NCBI GenBank assembly: GCA_039812685.1
Contig: JBDIBB010000025.1
Location: 1 to 40,680 of the forward strand
Direction of reading: 5' to 3'
Source: JBDIBB01 sp039812685
GTDB lineage: Bacteria > Acidobacteriota > Vicinamibacteria > Vicinamibacterales > JAFNAJ01
DNA: 40,680 nt
Program-made: the position numbers and the translations under genes
The notes under the pieces: generated by a model
What the model was told of the DNA's origin: nothing
The model's database searches: none
Seen by the model: only the letters and a program-made list of their open reading frames with translations
Shown: one piece after another, positions 16,940 through 25,459 of the stretch
Layout: the number at the start of each line of letters is the position of its first letter
Numbering within the stretch: position 1 is the first letter of the stretch

Positions 16940-19129
16940 ATGACTTCGCTGCCTCAGCGCGCTCATCGCCGGCGCGCCAGTCCGATCTCGCGTGCCGGCA
17001 GGACGCGCCCGGCGCCAGCCGTGCCGCCGTCGGCCGACTGGCGCGAGGTGGCGCCGACCGACCTGCACAACCCGGCGCTCTACATCAACCGCGAACTCAG
17101 CTGGCTCGAGTTCAACGAGCGCGTGCTGATGCAGGCGCGCGAGGCGTACCACCCGCTGCTCGAGCGGGTGAAGTTCCTCGCCATCACCGGCACCAACCTC
17201 GACGAGTTCTTCATGGTGCGCGTCGCGACGCTGCTCAAGAAGTACCGCGCGGGCATGGAGGACGTGGCGCCCGACGGACTCAACACCGAGCAGCAGTTGC
17301 GCGACATCATGGCGCGCTCGCGGGCGATGCTCGACGCGCAGGCGGCGTGCTGGAGCGGCGCCCTCCGCCCGATGCTGGCGGCCGAGGGCATCGTCTTCCT
17401 CGATCCGGACGACTACTCGCCCGAGGTGGACGCCTGGCTGGCGCGCTACTTCAGGACCGACATCTACCCGGTGCTGACGCCGCTGGCCTTCGATCCGGGG
17501 CACCCGTTCCCCTACATCTCGAACCTGAGCATGAACTTCGCCGTCGTGGTGCGGCACGCCGGACGCACCAGGTTCGCGCGCGTGAAGGTGCCCGACATGC
17601 TGCCGCGGTTCGTGCCGCTGCCCGACGGACTCGGCCCGGCCAGGGGCGGGCCCGCGTTCGTGTTCCTCGAGGACGTGATCCGGCGCAACATCCACGCGCT
17701 GTTCCCCGAGACGCGCGTCGAGGGCGCGCACCTCTTCCGCATCATCCGCGACACCGACATCGTCATCCAGGAGGACGAGGCCGACGACCTGCTGGAATCG
17801 GTGGACCGCAGCCTGAAGCAGGTGCGCTACGGCGCGCTGTCGCTGCTGCAGGTGGACGAGCGCATGCCGCGCCGCGTGCTGAACATCCTCGTCGAGAACT
17901 TCGAGGTGGACGACACGGTGGTGGTGCGGACGCCCTACCGCATGGGATTCGGCGACTGGTTCGAGCTGACTCGGGTGCACCGGCCGCGGCTCAAGGACCC
18001 GCCGTTCTCGCCCCCGGTGCTCTGGGGGCCGGACGCGATCGACGCGGTGTTCGAGCAGATCCGCTACCAGGATCACCTGGTGCACCTGCCGTTCCAGTCC
18101 TTCCTCACGGTGGAGACGTTCCTGCGCGCCGCCGTGAAGGATCCCCAGGTGGCCGCCATCAAGATGACGCTCTACCGCATCGGCCAGAACTCGCCGCTGG
18201 TCGACCTGCTGATCGAGGCCGCCGAGGAGGGCAAGCAGGTGGCGGTGCTCGTCGAACTGAAGGCCCGCTTCGACGAGCGCAACAACATCATCTGGGCGAA
18301 CCGGCTCGAGGCGGCCGGCGTGCACGTCGTCTACGGCCTGGTGAACCTGAAGACGCACTGCAAGCTGTGCCTGGTGGTGCGCAAGGAATCCGACGGCATC
18401 CGCCGCTACGCGCACATCGGGACGGGCAACTACAACGCGGTCACCGCGAAGGTCTACACCGACCTCGGGCTCTTCACCGCGAACCCGCGCATCATCGACG
18501 ACGTGTCGGAGGTGTTCAACTACCTCACCGGCTACTCGGGGCGGCGCGAATACGCGGAGCTGCTGGTGGCCCCGGTCTCGCTCCGGACGCGCGTCAAGGC
18601 GCTGGTCCAGCGCGAGGCCGAGCACGCCCGCGCCGGGCGGCCGGCACGCATCATCGTCAAGAACAACGCGGTAGCCGACCCGGCGATGATCCGGACGCTC
18701 TACCGCGCCTCGCAGGCCGGCGTGCGCATCGACATGGTGGTGCGCGGCCTCTGCTGCCTGCGGCCCGGCATCCCCGGCATCAGCGAGCGCATCACGGTGC
18801 GGTCGGTGGTGGGGCGCTTCCTCGAGCACTCGCGGATCTACTACTTCCTCAACGGCGGCGACGAGGAGATCTACATCGGCAGCGCCGACCTGATGGAACG
18901 CAACCTCGACCGGCGGGTGGAAGTGCTCACCCCGGTGCACGACGCCGGAATCCGGGCCCACCTGCGCGACGTGGTGCTGCACGCCCTGCTGGCCGACAGT
19001 CACCGGGCCATGGCCCTGCTCGGTGACGGCACCTACACGGCCGTGACGCCGCCAGCCGGCCAGCCGCCGCTCAACTCGCAGCAACTCCTGCTGGACCGCT
19101 ACACGAGCCAGGAGGGCCTCGGGCTCTGA
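16940..19129 (+). CDS. ppk1: Polyphosphate kinase Ppk1
   Basis: 729 residues, normal for the family; makes and degrades inorganic polyphosphate from ATP. The N-terminal domain shows NRELSWLEFNERVL and FLAITGTNLDEFFMVRVA. The autophosphorylated His is H492 in the AHIGTGNYNAVTAKVY string. Downstream, EEIYIGSADLMERNLDRRVE covers the second phospholipase-D-like domain. About 35 Arg/Pro-rich residues precede the conserved part and may be flexible. No phosphate regulon or ppx gene is beside it. The promoter region is shared with the divergent M1-M28 peptidase gene. Confidence 0.96.
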   Translation: MTSLPQRAHRRRASPISRAGRTRPAPAVPPSADWREVAPTDLHNPALYINRELSWLEFNERVLMQAREAYHPLLERVKFLAITGTNLDEFFMVRVATLLKKYRAGMEDVAPDGLNTEQQLRDIMARSRAMLDAQAACWSGALRPMLAAEGIVFLDPDDYSPEVDAWLARYFRTDIYPVLTPLAFDPGHPFPYISNLSMNFAVVVRHAGRTRFARVKVPDMLPRFVPLPDGLGPARGGPAFVFLEDVIRRNIHALFPETRVEGAHLFRIIRDTDIVIQEDEADDLLESVDRSLKQVRYGALSLLQVDERMPRRVLNILVENFEVDDTVVVRTPYRMGFGDWFELTRVHRPRLKDPPFSPPVLWGPDAIDAVFEQIRYQDHLVHLPFQSFLTVETFLRAAVKDPQVAAIKMTLYRIGQNSPLVDLLIEAAEEGKQVAVLVELKARFDERNNIIWANRLEAAGVHVVYGLVNLKTHCKLCLVVRKESDGIRRYAHIGTGNYNAVTAKVYTDLGLFTANPRIIDDVSEVFNYLTGYSGRREYAELLVAPVSLRTRVKALVQREAEHARAGRPARIIVKNNAVADPAMIRTLYRASQAGVRIDMVVRGLCCLRPGIPGISERITVRSVVGRFLEHSRIYYFLNGGDEEIYIGSADLMERNLDRRVEVLTPVHDAGIRAHLRDVVLHALLADSHRAMALLGDGTYTAVTPPAGQPPLNSQQLLLDRYTSQEGLGL

Positions 19130-19153
19130 CGGCTTCCGCCGCGCCCACGGCCA

Positions 19154-19171
19154 CGGCCGCGATCGCGGCCG
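19154..19171. promoter_or_regulatory. 18-bp perfect palindrome upstream of the cyclophilin gene
   Basis: CGGCCGCGATCGCGGCCG reads identically on both strands. It lies 24 nt after the ppk stop and ends 18 bp before the -10 of the next gene, so it covers the expected -35 position. It could be an operator for a dimeric regulator, or half of a terminator for ppk; there is no T tract. Confidence 0.4.
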
Positions 19172-19189
19172 CGAAGCCCGCGGCCGGCG

Positions 19190-19195
19190 TAGAAT
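19190..19195 (+). promoter_or_regulatory. Cyclophilin gene -10 box, predicted leaderless
   Basis: TAGAAT, a 5/6 match to the consensus, lies 7 nt before the ATG at 19203. The transcript would start at or next to the start codon. No Shine-Dalgarno can be accommodated. Confidence 0.5.
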
Positions 19196-19202
19196 TGTCG
19201 GG

Positions 19203-20381
19203 ATGCGCACCACAATCGGATTCCGCCGGGCCATGCGTGCCGCCGCGATGGCGTGCGCGGCCGCCGTCGCCCTGACGGGCACGCCGGCCCTCGCCCAGCG
19301 TCGCCCTGCCGCTGCGGCGAAGCCCGCGCCGCCCGAGCCCTTCACCACGGCGCTGACGACCGCGCAGATGCAGGGCAAGCAGGCGGTGCTCGACACCGAC
19401 CGCGGCGTCATCGTCATCGACCTCCTGCCGGAGGCCGCCCCGAACCACGTCGGCTATTTCATGAAGCTGGCGGGCGAGGGCGCCTACGACGGCACCACCT
19501 TCCACCGGGCCGTCCGCATGGGCATCGTGCAGGGGGGCGACCCCCTGTCGAAGGATCCCGCCAAGGTCGGCCAGTACGGCACCGGAGGGCTTGGCGTGCT
19601 CGCGCGTGAGCCCAACGCCGAGAAGCACACCCGCGGCGCGGTGTCGGCCGTCCTGCAGCCCGGCCGCCCCGACAGCGCCGGCGCGCAGTTCTTCGTCTGC
19701 GTCACCGACCAGCCCGCGCTCGACGGGCAGTACACCGTGTTCGGCCGCGTCGTGGACGGCATCGAGGTGGTGCAGGACATCTCCGCGGCCGAGACCGACG
19801 CCGACGGCCGGGTGAAGGAGCGCATCGCCATCCGCAAGGTCTCGATCCGCGATCGGCCGGTCGAGCCGTTCACCACCGAGACCGACGCCGAGCTTGGCGA
19901 TTTCCGCGTGACGATCGACACCAGCCTCGGGCCGATCGCCATCGATCTGCTCGCCGACCGGGCGCCCGGCCACGTGCGCGCGTTCCTGCGGCTGGCCGAG
20001 GCGGGCGTCTACACCGGCACGACCTTCCACCGCGTGGTGCCCGGCTTCGTGATCCAGGGCGGGCTCGTCAGCACGCGCGTGCCGCCGCTCACCGAGCGGC
20101 AGCGCCGCTACGTGAAGAACCTCCCGCCCGAGTTCAACGAGACGCGCCACGAGCGCGGCATCGTCTCGATGGCGCGTGGCGAGGCGCCCGACAGCGCGCA
20201 GACCAGCTTCTTCGTCGTGCTCGGGCCGCAGCCGGTCCTGGACGGCAAGTACACCGTGTTCGGACGCGTGGCGGAGGGCATGAACGTGGTCGAGGCGATC
20301 GAGAAGGCGGAGGTTGACGGCGAGGCGCCGCGCACGCGCATCGAGATCACCGGCGTCCGCATCGAGCGCCGCGCGCGCTGA
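19203..20381 (+). CDS. Exported protein with two cyclophilin domains
   Basis: 392 residues; a signal peptide (about 1-31, ending near ALAQ) sends it to the periplasm. Two cyclophilin-type peptidyl-prolyl isomerase domains follow: about 58-200 with TTFHRAVRMGIVQGGDP, and about 232-380 with TTFHRVVPGFVIQGG. Each keeps the catalytic Arg in FHR and the Gln in QGG. The second carries an insertion (about TERQRRYVKNLPPEFNE). Two-domain periplasmic cyclophilins are less common than single-domain ones. A role in folding exported proteins is inferred. Confidence 0.92.
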   Translation: MRTTIGFRRAMRAAAMACAAAVALTGTPALAQRRPAAAAKPAPPEPFTTALTTAQMQGKQAVLDTDRGVIVIDLLPEAAPNHVGYFMKLAGEGAYDGTTFHRAVRMGIVQGGDPLSKDPAKVGQYGTGGLGVLAREPNAEKHTRGAVSAVLQPGRPDSAGAQFFVCVTDQPALDGQYTVFGRVVDGIEVVQDISAAETDADGRVKERIAIRKVSIRDRPVEPFTTETDAELGDFRVTIDTSLGPIAIDLLADRAPGHVRAFLRLAEAGVYTGTTFHRVVPGFVIQGGLVSTRVPPLTERQRRYVKNLPPEFNETRHERGIVSMARGEAPDSAQTSFFVVLGPQPVLDGKYTVFGRVAEGMNVVEAIEKAEVDGEAPRTRIEITGVRIERRAR

Positions 20382-20446
20382 GGCGCCGGGCGGCCGTGCG
20401 GCGCGGCGCCGCCCGTCCACCGCTCTCATCCCGTCTCGCCCAATCC

Positions 20447-22483
20447 ATGAACACGCCACCCATCGCCCCGAAGATCGAGCGGATCAGCGTCCTGCACGGC
20501 GACCGCCGCGTGGACGAATACGCCTGGCTGCGCGACGCCGGGAACCCCGAGGTGATCGCGTACCTCGAGGCGGAGAACGCCTACACCGACGCGGTGATGG
20601 CGCCGCTCGCGCCGCTGGAGCAGCAGCTCTACGACGAGATGCTCGGCCGCATCAGGCAGACGGACATGTCGGTGCCGCAGCGCCGGAAGGGGTACCTCTA
20701 CTACACCCGCACCGAGGAGGGCCGACAGTACGCGATCCTCTGCCGCAGGGCCGACCGCGAGGGCGCGGCCGAGGAGCCGCTGCTCGACGGCAACGCGCTG
20801 GCCGCCGACCACACCTTCTGGTCGCTGGGCGTCTTCGAGGTGAGCGACGACGCGCGCTATCTCGCGTATGCGACCGACACGACCGGCTATCGACAGTACG
20901 TGCTGGAGGTGAAGGATCTCGTCACCGGCGAGATGCTGCCGCTGCGCCAGGCGCGCGTCACCTCGGCGGCGTGGGCCGCCGACAACGCGACGCTCTTCTT
21001 CACCACCGAGGACGCCACGACGAAGCGGTCGGACCGGCTGTTTCGCACCACGGTGGGCGAAGCCGGCGACCCCGAGCTCCTGCTCCACGAGCCCGACGAG
21101 CGGTTCTCGGTGGGCGTGGGCCGCACGCGCAGCGACGCCTACCTGGTCTGCGAGATCGGCAGCCTCACCTCGTCGGAGGTCCGGGTGCTGCCGGCGGCGA
21201 CGCCCGCCGGCGAGTGGATGACGGTGGAGCCGCGGCGGCCCGACATCGAGTACGACGTCGACCATCGCGGCGACCGCTTCTACATCCGGGCGAACGACAC
21301 CGGGCGCAATTTCCGGCTGGCGACCGCGCCGGTCGAATCGCCGGGCCGGGAGCACTGGACGGAGCTGGTGCCGCACCGCGCGGACGTGATGCTGCAGGGC
21401 ATGCTGCTGTTCGCGGATCACCTCGTGCTCTACGAGCGCGAGCAGGCGCTGCCGCGCATCACGGTGCGGTCCTTCGCCGACGGCGCGACACACCGCGTCA
21501 GCTTCCCGGAGGCGATCTACAGCGTGTTCCCGTCGGGCAACACCGAGTTCGAGACGCGCCGGCTGCGCTATTCCTACGAGTCGTTCGTGACGCCGCCGTC
21601 CGTGTTCGACTACGACATGGAGAGCCGCCAGGCCACGCTGCTCAAGCGGCAGGAGGTGCTCGGCGGCTACGACGCCACCCGCTATGCCTGCGAGCGGGCG
21701 GAGGCGCCGGCGCCCGACGGGACGCGGGTGCCGGTGTCGCTCGTCTATCGCCGTGACGTCGCGCTCGACGGCACGGCCCCGATCTGCCTCTGGGGCTACG
21801 GGTCGTACGGCATCCCGCTGAACGTCGGCTTCTCGTCGAACCGCGTCAGCCTGCTCGACCGCGGCGTGGTGATGGCGTGCGCACACGTCCGCGGCGGCGG
21901 CGACCTGGGCAAGGCGTGGCACGACCAGGGGCGGATGCTGCGGAAGCGGAACACCTTCACCGACTTCATCGCGGCGGCCGAGTTCCTGGTCGCGCGCGGC
22001 TACGGCGCCCCGGACCGCCTCGTGGCGGAAGGCGGCAGCGCCGGCGGCCTGCTGATGGGCGCCGTCGCCAACATGCGCCCCGACCTGTTCAGGGCCCTCG
22101 TGCTGCAGGTGCCCTTCGTGGACGTCATCAACACCATGCTCGACGAGACGCTGCCGCTGACGGTCGCCGAGTTCGAGGAGTGGGGCAACCCCAAGCGGGA
22201 AGCGGAATACGAGTACATGAAGACCTATTCGCCCTACGACGGCATCCAGGCGATGGCGTATCCCGCCATGCTCGTGAAGACCTCGCTCAACGACAGCCAG
22301 GTGGGTTTTCACGAGTCGGCCAAGTACGTGGCCCGGCTGCGCGCCCGCCGCACCGACGCCAATCCGCTCCTCTTCAGGATCAACATGGGCGCCGGCCACG
22401 GCGGCGCGTCAGGGCGCTTCGACCGGCTCAGGGAGGTGGCCTTCGACTACGCCTTCCTTCTCTGGCAGATGGGCCTGGCGTAA
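20447..22483 (+). CDS. S9A prolyl oligopeptidase family, oligopeptidase B-like
   Basis: 678 residues. Cytosolic-type serine peptidase with an N-terminal seven-bladed propeller (about 75-400) and a C-terminal alpha/beta-hydrolase domain. The catalytic triad is S531 in EGGSAGG, D616 in SLNDSQV and H651 in GAGHGG. The N-terminus (DEYAWLRDAGNPEVIAYLEA) and the strings WGYGSYG and HVRGGGDLG are typical of oligopeptidase B, which cuts after basic residues; ptrB is the likely name but specificity is not proven. No signal peptide. The stop is followed directly by the GTG of the ABC transporter gene. Confidence 0.93.
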   Translation: MNTPPIAPKIERISVLHGDRRVDEYAWLRDAGNPEVIAYLEAENAYTDAVMAPLAPLEQQLYDEMLGRIRQTDMSVPQRRKGYLYYTRTEEGRQYAILCRRADREGAAEEPLLDGNALAADHTFWSLGVFEVSDDARYLAYATDTTGYRQYVLEVKDLVTGEMLPLRQARVTSAAWAADNATLFFTTEDATTKRSDRLFRTTVGEAGDPELLLHEPDERFSVGVGRTRSDAYLVCEIGSLTSSEVRVLPAATPAGEWMTVEPRRPDIEYDVDHRGDRFYIRANDTGRNFRLATAPVESPGREHWTELVPHRADVMLQGMLLFADHLVLYEREQALPRITVRSFADGATHRVSFPEAIYSVFPSGNTEFETRRLRYSYESFVTPPSVFDYDMESRQATLLKRQEVLGGYDATRYACERAEAPAPDGTRVPVSLVYRRDVALDGTAPICLWGYGSYGIPLNVGFSSNRVSLLDRGVVMACAHVRGGGDLGKAWHDQGRMLRKRNTFTDFIAAAEFLVARGYGAPDRLVAEGGSAGGLLMGAVANMRPDLFRALVLQVPFVDVINTMLDETLPLTVAEFEEWGNPKREAEYEYMKTYSPYDGIQAMAYPAMLVKTSLNDSQVGFHESAKYVARLRARRTDANPLLFRINMGAGHGGASGRFDRLREVAFDYAFLLWQMGLA

Positions 22484-24385
22484 GTGGCGCGCCTGAGTCC
22501 CATCCAGATGCCGGGCGCGGGCCGGGCCGAGAGCTCGCGCACCCGTCCCGGGCCGCCCGAGTCCGACGCCAGGCGCGAGGTGCACTGGCCGGCGGCCTGG
22601 GCCGAGGCGCGCCGGCTCGTCTGGTCCCACCGCGGACGCCTGGCGCTCGGCCTGCTGCTGATGACGCTCAATCGCGGCCTCGGGCTCGTGCTGCCCGCCA
22701 CGTCGAAGTTCCTCATCGACGACGTGATCGGCCGGCAGCAGCACCAACTGCTCGTGCCGCTGGCGCTGGCGGCCGGCGCCGCGACCGTGGTGCAGGCGAT
22801 CACGTCCTTCGCGCTGTCGCAGATCCTCGGCGTCGCCGCGCAGCGGGCGATCACCGAGCTGCGGCGCGACGTGCAGCGCCACGTCTCGCGCCTGCCCGTC
22901 CGCTACTTCGACACCACGCAGACCGGTGTGCTCATCTCGCGCATCATGAACGACGCGGAGGGCATCAGAAACCTCGTCGGCACGGGCCTCGTGCAGCTGG
23001 TGGGCGGCGTGATGACGGCGGTGCTCGCCCTCGGCGTCCTCTTCTGGCTGAACTGGCGGCTCACCGCGCTCACCATCGTCGTGCTGGCGAGCTTCGGCGG
23101 TGGCATGGCGTACGCGTTCCGGCGGCTGCGGCCGCTGTTCCGCGAGCGCGGGCAGATCCAGGCCGAGGTGACGGGGCGGCTGAACCAGTCGCTGGGCGGC
23201 ATCCGTGTGGTGAAGGCCTACACCGCCGAGAAGCGAGAGCAGATCGTCTTCACGCGCGGCGCGCACCGCCTGCTCCGCAACGTGGCGAGGTCGATGACCG
23301 GCGTGTCGGCCGTGACCGCCGGATCCACGGTGATCGTCGGGCTGATCGGCGTGGTGATGATCGTGATGGGCGGCCGCGCCATCATCACCGGCGCGATGAC
23401 GCTCGGCGACCTGATCATGTACGTCTTCTTCATCGGGCTGGTGGCGGCCCCCATCGTCCAGATCGCGTCGATCGGCACGCAGATTACCGAGGCGTTCGCC
23501 GGCCTGGACCGCATCCGCGAACTCCGCCAGGTGACGGCCGAGAACGCAGGCGACGAGCGGCGCCAGGGCCTCGAGCGCGTGCACGGCGACGTCGCGTTCG
23601 AGGACGTGTGGTTCGAGTACACCGAAGGCATCCCCGTGCTGAAGGGGGTGTCGTTTGCGGCGGCCGCCGGCACCACCACCGCGCTGGTCGGGTCGAGCGG
23701 TTCGGGCAAGAGCACGCTCATCAGCCTGGTGATGGCCTTCAACCGCCCGACCAGTGGACGCGTGCTGGTGGACGGGCGCGACCTCGCCGGCGTGCGTCTG
23801 GCCGACTATCGCGCGCACCTCGGCGTCGTGCTGCAGGACAACTTCCTGTTCGACGGGACCGTCACGGAGAACATCCGCTACGCGCGGCCGGGCGCCACGT
23901 TCGAGGAGGTGCGGGCCGCCGCGGCCATCGCCCACTGCGACGAGTTCGTCAGCGGGTTTCCCGAGGGCTACGAGACGGTGGTGGGGGAGCGCGGCGTCAG
24001 GCTCTCGGGAGGGCAGCGCCAGCGGGTGGCGATCGCGCGCGCCATCCTCGCCAATCCCGCACTGCTCGTGCTCGACGAAGCCACCTCCAGCCTCGACAGC
24101 GAGAGCGAGGCGCTCATCCAGGAGGGGCTGCGCTCGCTGCGGCGCGGACGGACGACGCTGGTCATCGCCCACAGGCTGTCCACCATCCAGAGCGCGGATC
24201 AGATCCTCGTGCTCGAGGGCGGCGTCATCGTCGAACGCGGGACGCACGCCGAACTGCTGGCGCACGGCGGGCGCTACCGGCAACTCCACGACAGGCAGTA
24301 CCGGTTCGAGCGCGAACGTTTCGTCAATCCCGGCGAGGAGGTGTCGATCGGGCCGGAGCGGACCGGAGACGCCCCGCGGGCGTGA
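22484..24385 (+). CDS. ABC exporter half-transporter, MsbA/lipid A type
   Basis: 633 residues: a cytoplasmic N-terminal extension of about 45, six membrane segments (about 50-330), and a nucleotide-binding domain (about 365-600). Walker A is GSSGSGKST (about 403-411), the signature is LSGGQRQRVAIARA, Walker B is LLVLDEATSS and the switch His is in IAHRLS. This is the homodimeric type IV exporter architecture of MsbA and multidrug exporters; the substrate cannot be told. The GTG start follows the peptidase stop with no gap, so the two genes are probably co-translated, though a shared function is not obvious. Confidence 0.9.
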   Translation: MARLSPIQMPGAGRAESSRTRPGPPESDARREVHWPAAWAEARRLVWSHRGRLALGLLLMTLNRGLGLVLPATSKFLIDDVIGRQQHQLLVPLALAAGAATVVQAITSFALSQILGVAAQRAITELRRDVQRHVSRLPVRYFDTTQTGVLISRIMNDAEGIRNLVGTGLVQLVGGVMTAVLALGVLFWLNWRLTALTIVVLASFGGGMAYAFRRLRPLFRERGQIQAEVTGRLNQSLGGIRVVKAYTAEKREQIVFTRGAHRLLRNVARSMTGVSAVTAGSTVIVGLIGVVMIVMGGRAIITGAMTLGDLIMYVFFIGLVAAPIVQIASIGTQITEAFAGLDRIRELRQVTAENAGDERRQGLERVHGDVAFEDVWFEYTEGIPVLKGVSFAAAAGTTTALVGSSGSGKSTLISLVMAFNRPTSGRVLVDGRDLAGVRLADYRAHLGVVLQDNFLFDGTVTENIRYARPGATFEEVRAAAAIAHCDEFVSGFPEGYETVVGERGVRLSGGQRQRVAIARAILANPALLVLDEATSSLDSESEALIQEGLRSLRRGRTTLVIAHRLSTIQSADQILVLEGGVIVERGTHAELLAHGGRYRQLHDRQYRFERERFVNPGEEVSIGPERTGDAPRA

Positions 24386-24405
24386 CCGTCGCCGGCCGGG
24401 GAGGT

Positions 24406-24433
24406 GCGGGGGACGCGGGCGCGCGCCCCCCGC
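24406..24433. terminator. Hairpin between convergent ABC transporter and RRM genes
   Basis: GCGGGGG (24406-24412) pairs with CCCCCGC (24427-24433) over a 14-nt GC-rich loop, in the 57-nt convergent gap. It could act for both genes but lacks T tracts. Confidence 0.3.
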
Positions 24434-24442
24434 CGCCGTGAC

Positions 24443-25057
24443 TCAGCGCTCGTCGTCGAAGTCGTCAGGGAGCTTCGTGAGCGGATCGTCGAGCAGCAGG
24501 TCGTCGGGCAACGGCTCGTCGGCGTGCTGATCCTCGAAGTCGTCCACCGCGTAGATCCGGCCACCGCTCTTCACGCGGATGGGCCCTTTCGGGCCGTCCT
24601 CGCGGCGCTTCACCGGCTTCGCCTTGCCACGCCGGGGCGCGTCCGGACCGAAGTTCTTGCCGGCGTGCGTCGCGGGCGGGGCGCCGAAGCCACCACCGCC
24701 AGGCCCGCCAGGCCCGCCAGCCGGACGCGGCGGCCGTGGCGACCACTCGGGCCGCGGCCCGGCAGGACCGCCCGGGCGAGGGCCGCCGAAGCCGCCGGCA
24801 GGCCGATCCTCGCGCGCGCGCGCCTCGCTCACCGAGAGCGTGCGGCCCTTGAAGGGCTGGTTGTGCAACTGTGCGATGGCAGCATCGGCCATCGCCTTGT
24901 CCGCGTACTCGACGAACGCGAAGCCGCGTGGCCGGCCGGTCTCGCGATCCACCGGCAGGAAAACGTGGGACAGGGGACCGACCGCGGCGAAGTGCTGCCG
25001 CAGATCGGCCTCGTTCGCTTCGTACGGCAGATTCCCGACGAACAGACGGACCGGCAT
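24443..25057 (-). CDS. RNA-binding protein with one RRM and an acidic tail
   Basis: 204 residues. An RRM fills residues 1-80, with RNP2 LFVGNL (5-10) and RNP1 RGFAFVEY (44-51), as in cyanobacterial and other bacterial Rbp proteins that bind single-stranded RNA. A Gly/Pro/Arg-rich low-complexity linker (about 85-150) follows, then a basic patch (KAKPVKRRED) and a strongly acidic C-terminus (DDLLLDDP, DDFDDER). The disordered tail suggests multivalent RNA contacts, as inference. The start at ATG 25057 is fixed by GAGGT eight bases upstream and by the RRM N-terminus. Confidence 0.88.
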   Translation of the reverse strand: MPVRLFVGNLPYEANEADLRQHFAAVGPLSHVFLPVDRETGRPRGFAFVEYADKAMADAAIAQLHNQPFKGRTLSVSEARAREDRPAGGFGGPRPGGPAGPRPEWSPRPPRPAGGPGGPGGGGFGAPPATHAGKNFGPDAPRRGKAKPVKRREDGPKGPIRVKSGGRIYAVDDFEDQHADEPLPDDLLLDDPLTKLPDDFDDER

Positions 25058-25459
25058 TCTTACCTCGTGGCGACCTCGGAAGCGCTCGAGCCGACGGCAG
25101 ATGGATGAGAGGAGTGATATCGACGCGCGGACGGCGCGGTTGGCATGGGCAGGCTGGCTCCACGGGCACGCAAGGGCAGGCGCACTGTCTCCACTCGCGA
25201 CGGTCAGGGCGCAAGCGCACCACGTGACATGACGAGGAGCACGGGCCGCGATTCTACAACATCCGCGCGGGATTTGCGCAAGGAAGGCGCCCGCCAGCGC
25301 CGGAACCCGTGGCGGTGAGGCCCCCCGACGTGCGGCAGGGCACCCCCGCACGGCCTTGCCGTACCCGGAGGACGGCTGGCGGCGATGCGCCTTCCGAACC
25401 GGGCCGCCGGGCCCATCTCGCTCACGCACGGCGCCGCCCTGTCGCACCCGTGGCAGACG
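25058..25459 (-). other. Intergenic region with the long RRM mRNA leader
   Basis: 402 nt without a gene between the NHL gene stop and the RRM start, both on the minus strand. A minus-strand TAGAAT (25251-25256) would start transcription near 25244 and give an untranslated leader of about 187 nt. A weak TTGCGC -35 lies 19 bp upstream. No convincing intrinsic terminator for the cytochrome operon was found in the right half. Confidence 0.4.

Noticed and set aside
16898..19417. Minus-strand open frame of about 840 codons opposite ppk
   Set aside because: ppk is unmistakable on the plus strand; the antisense product has no family signature.
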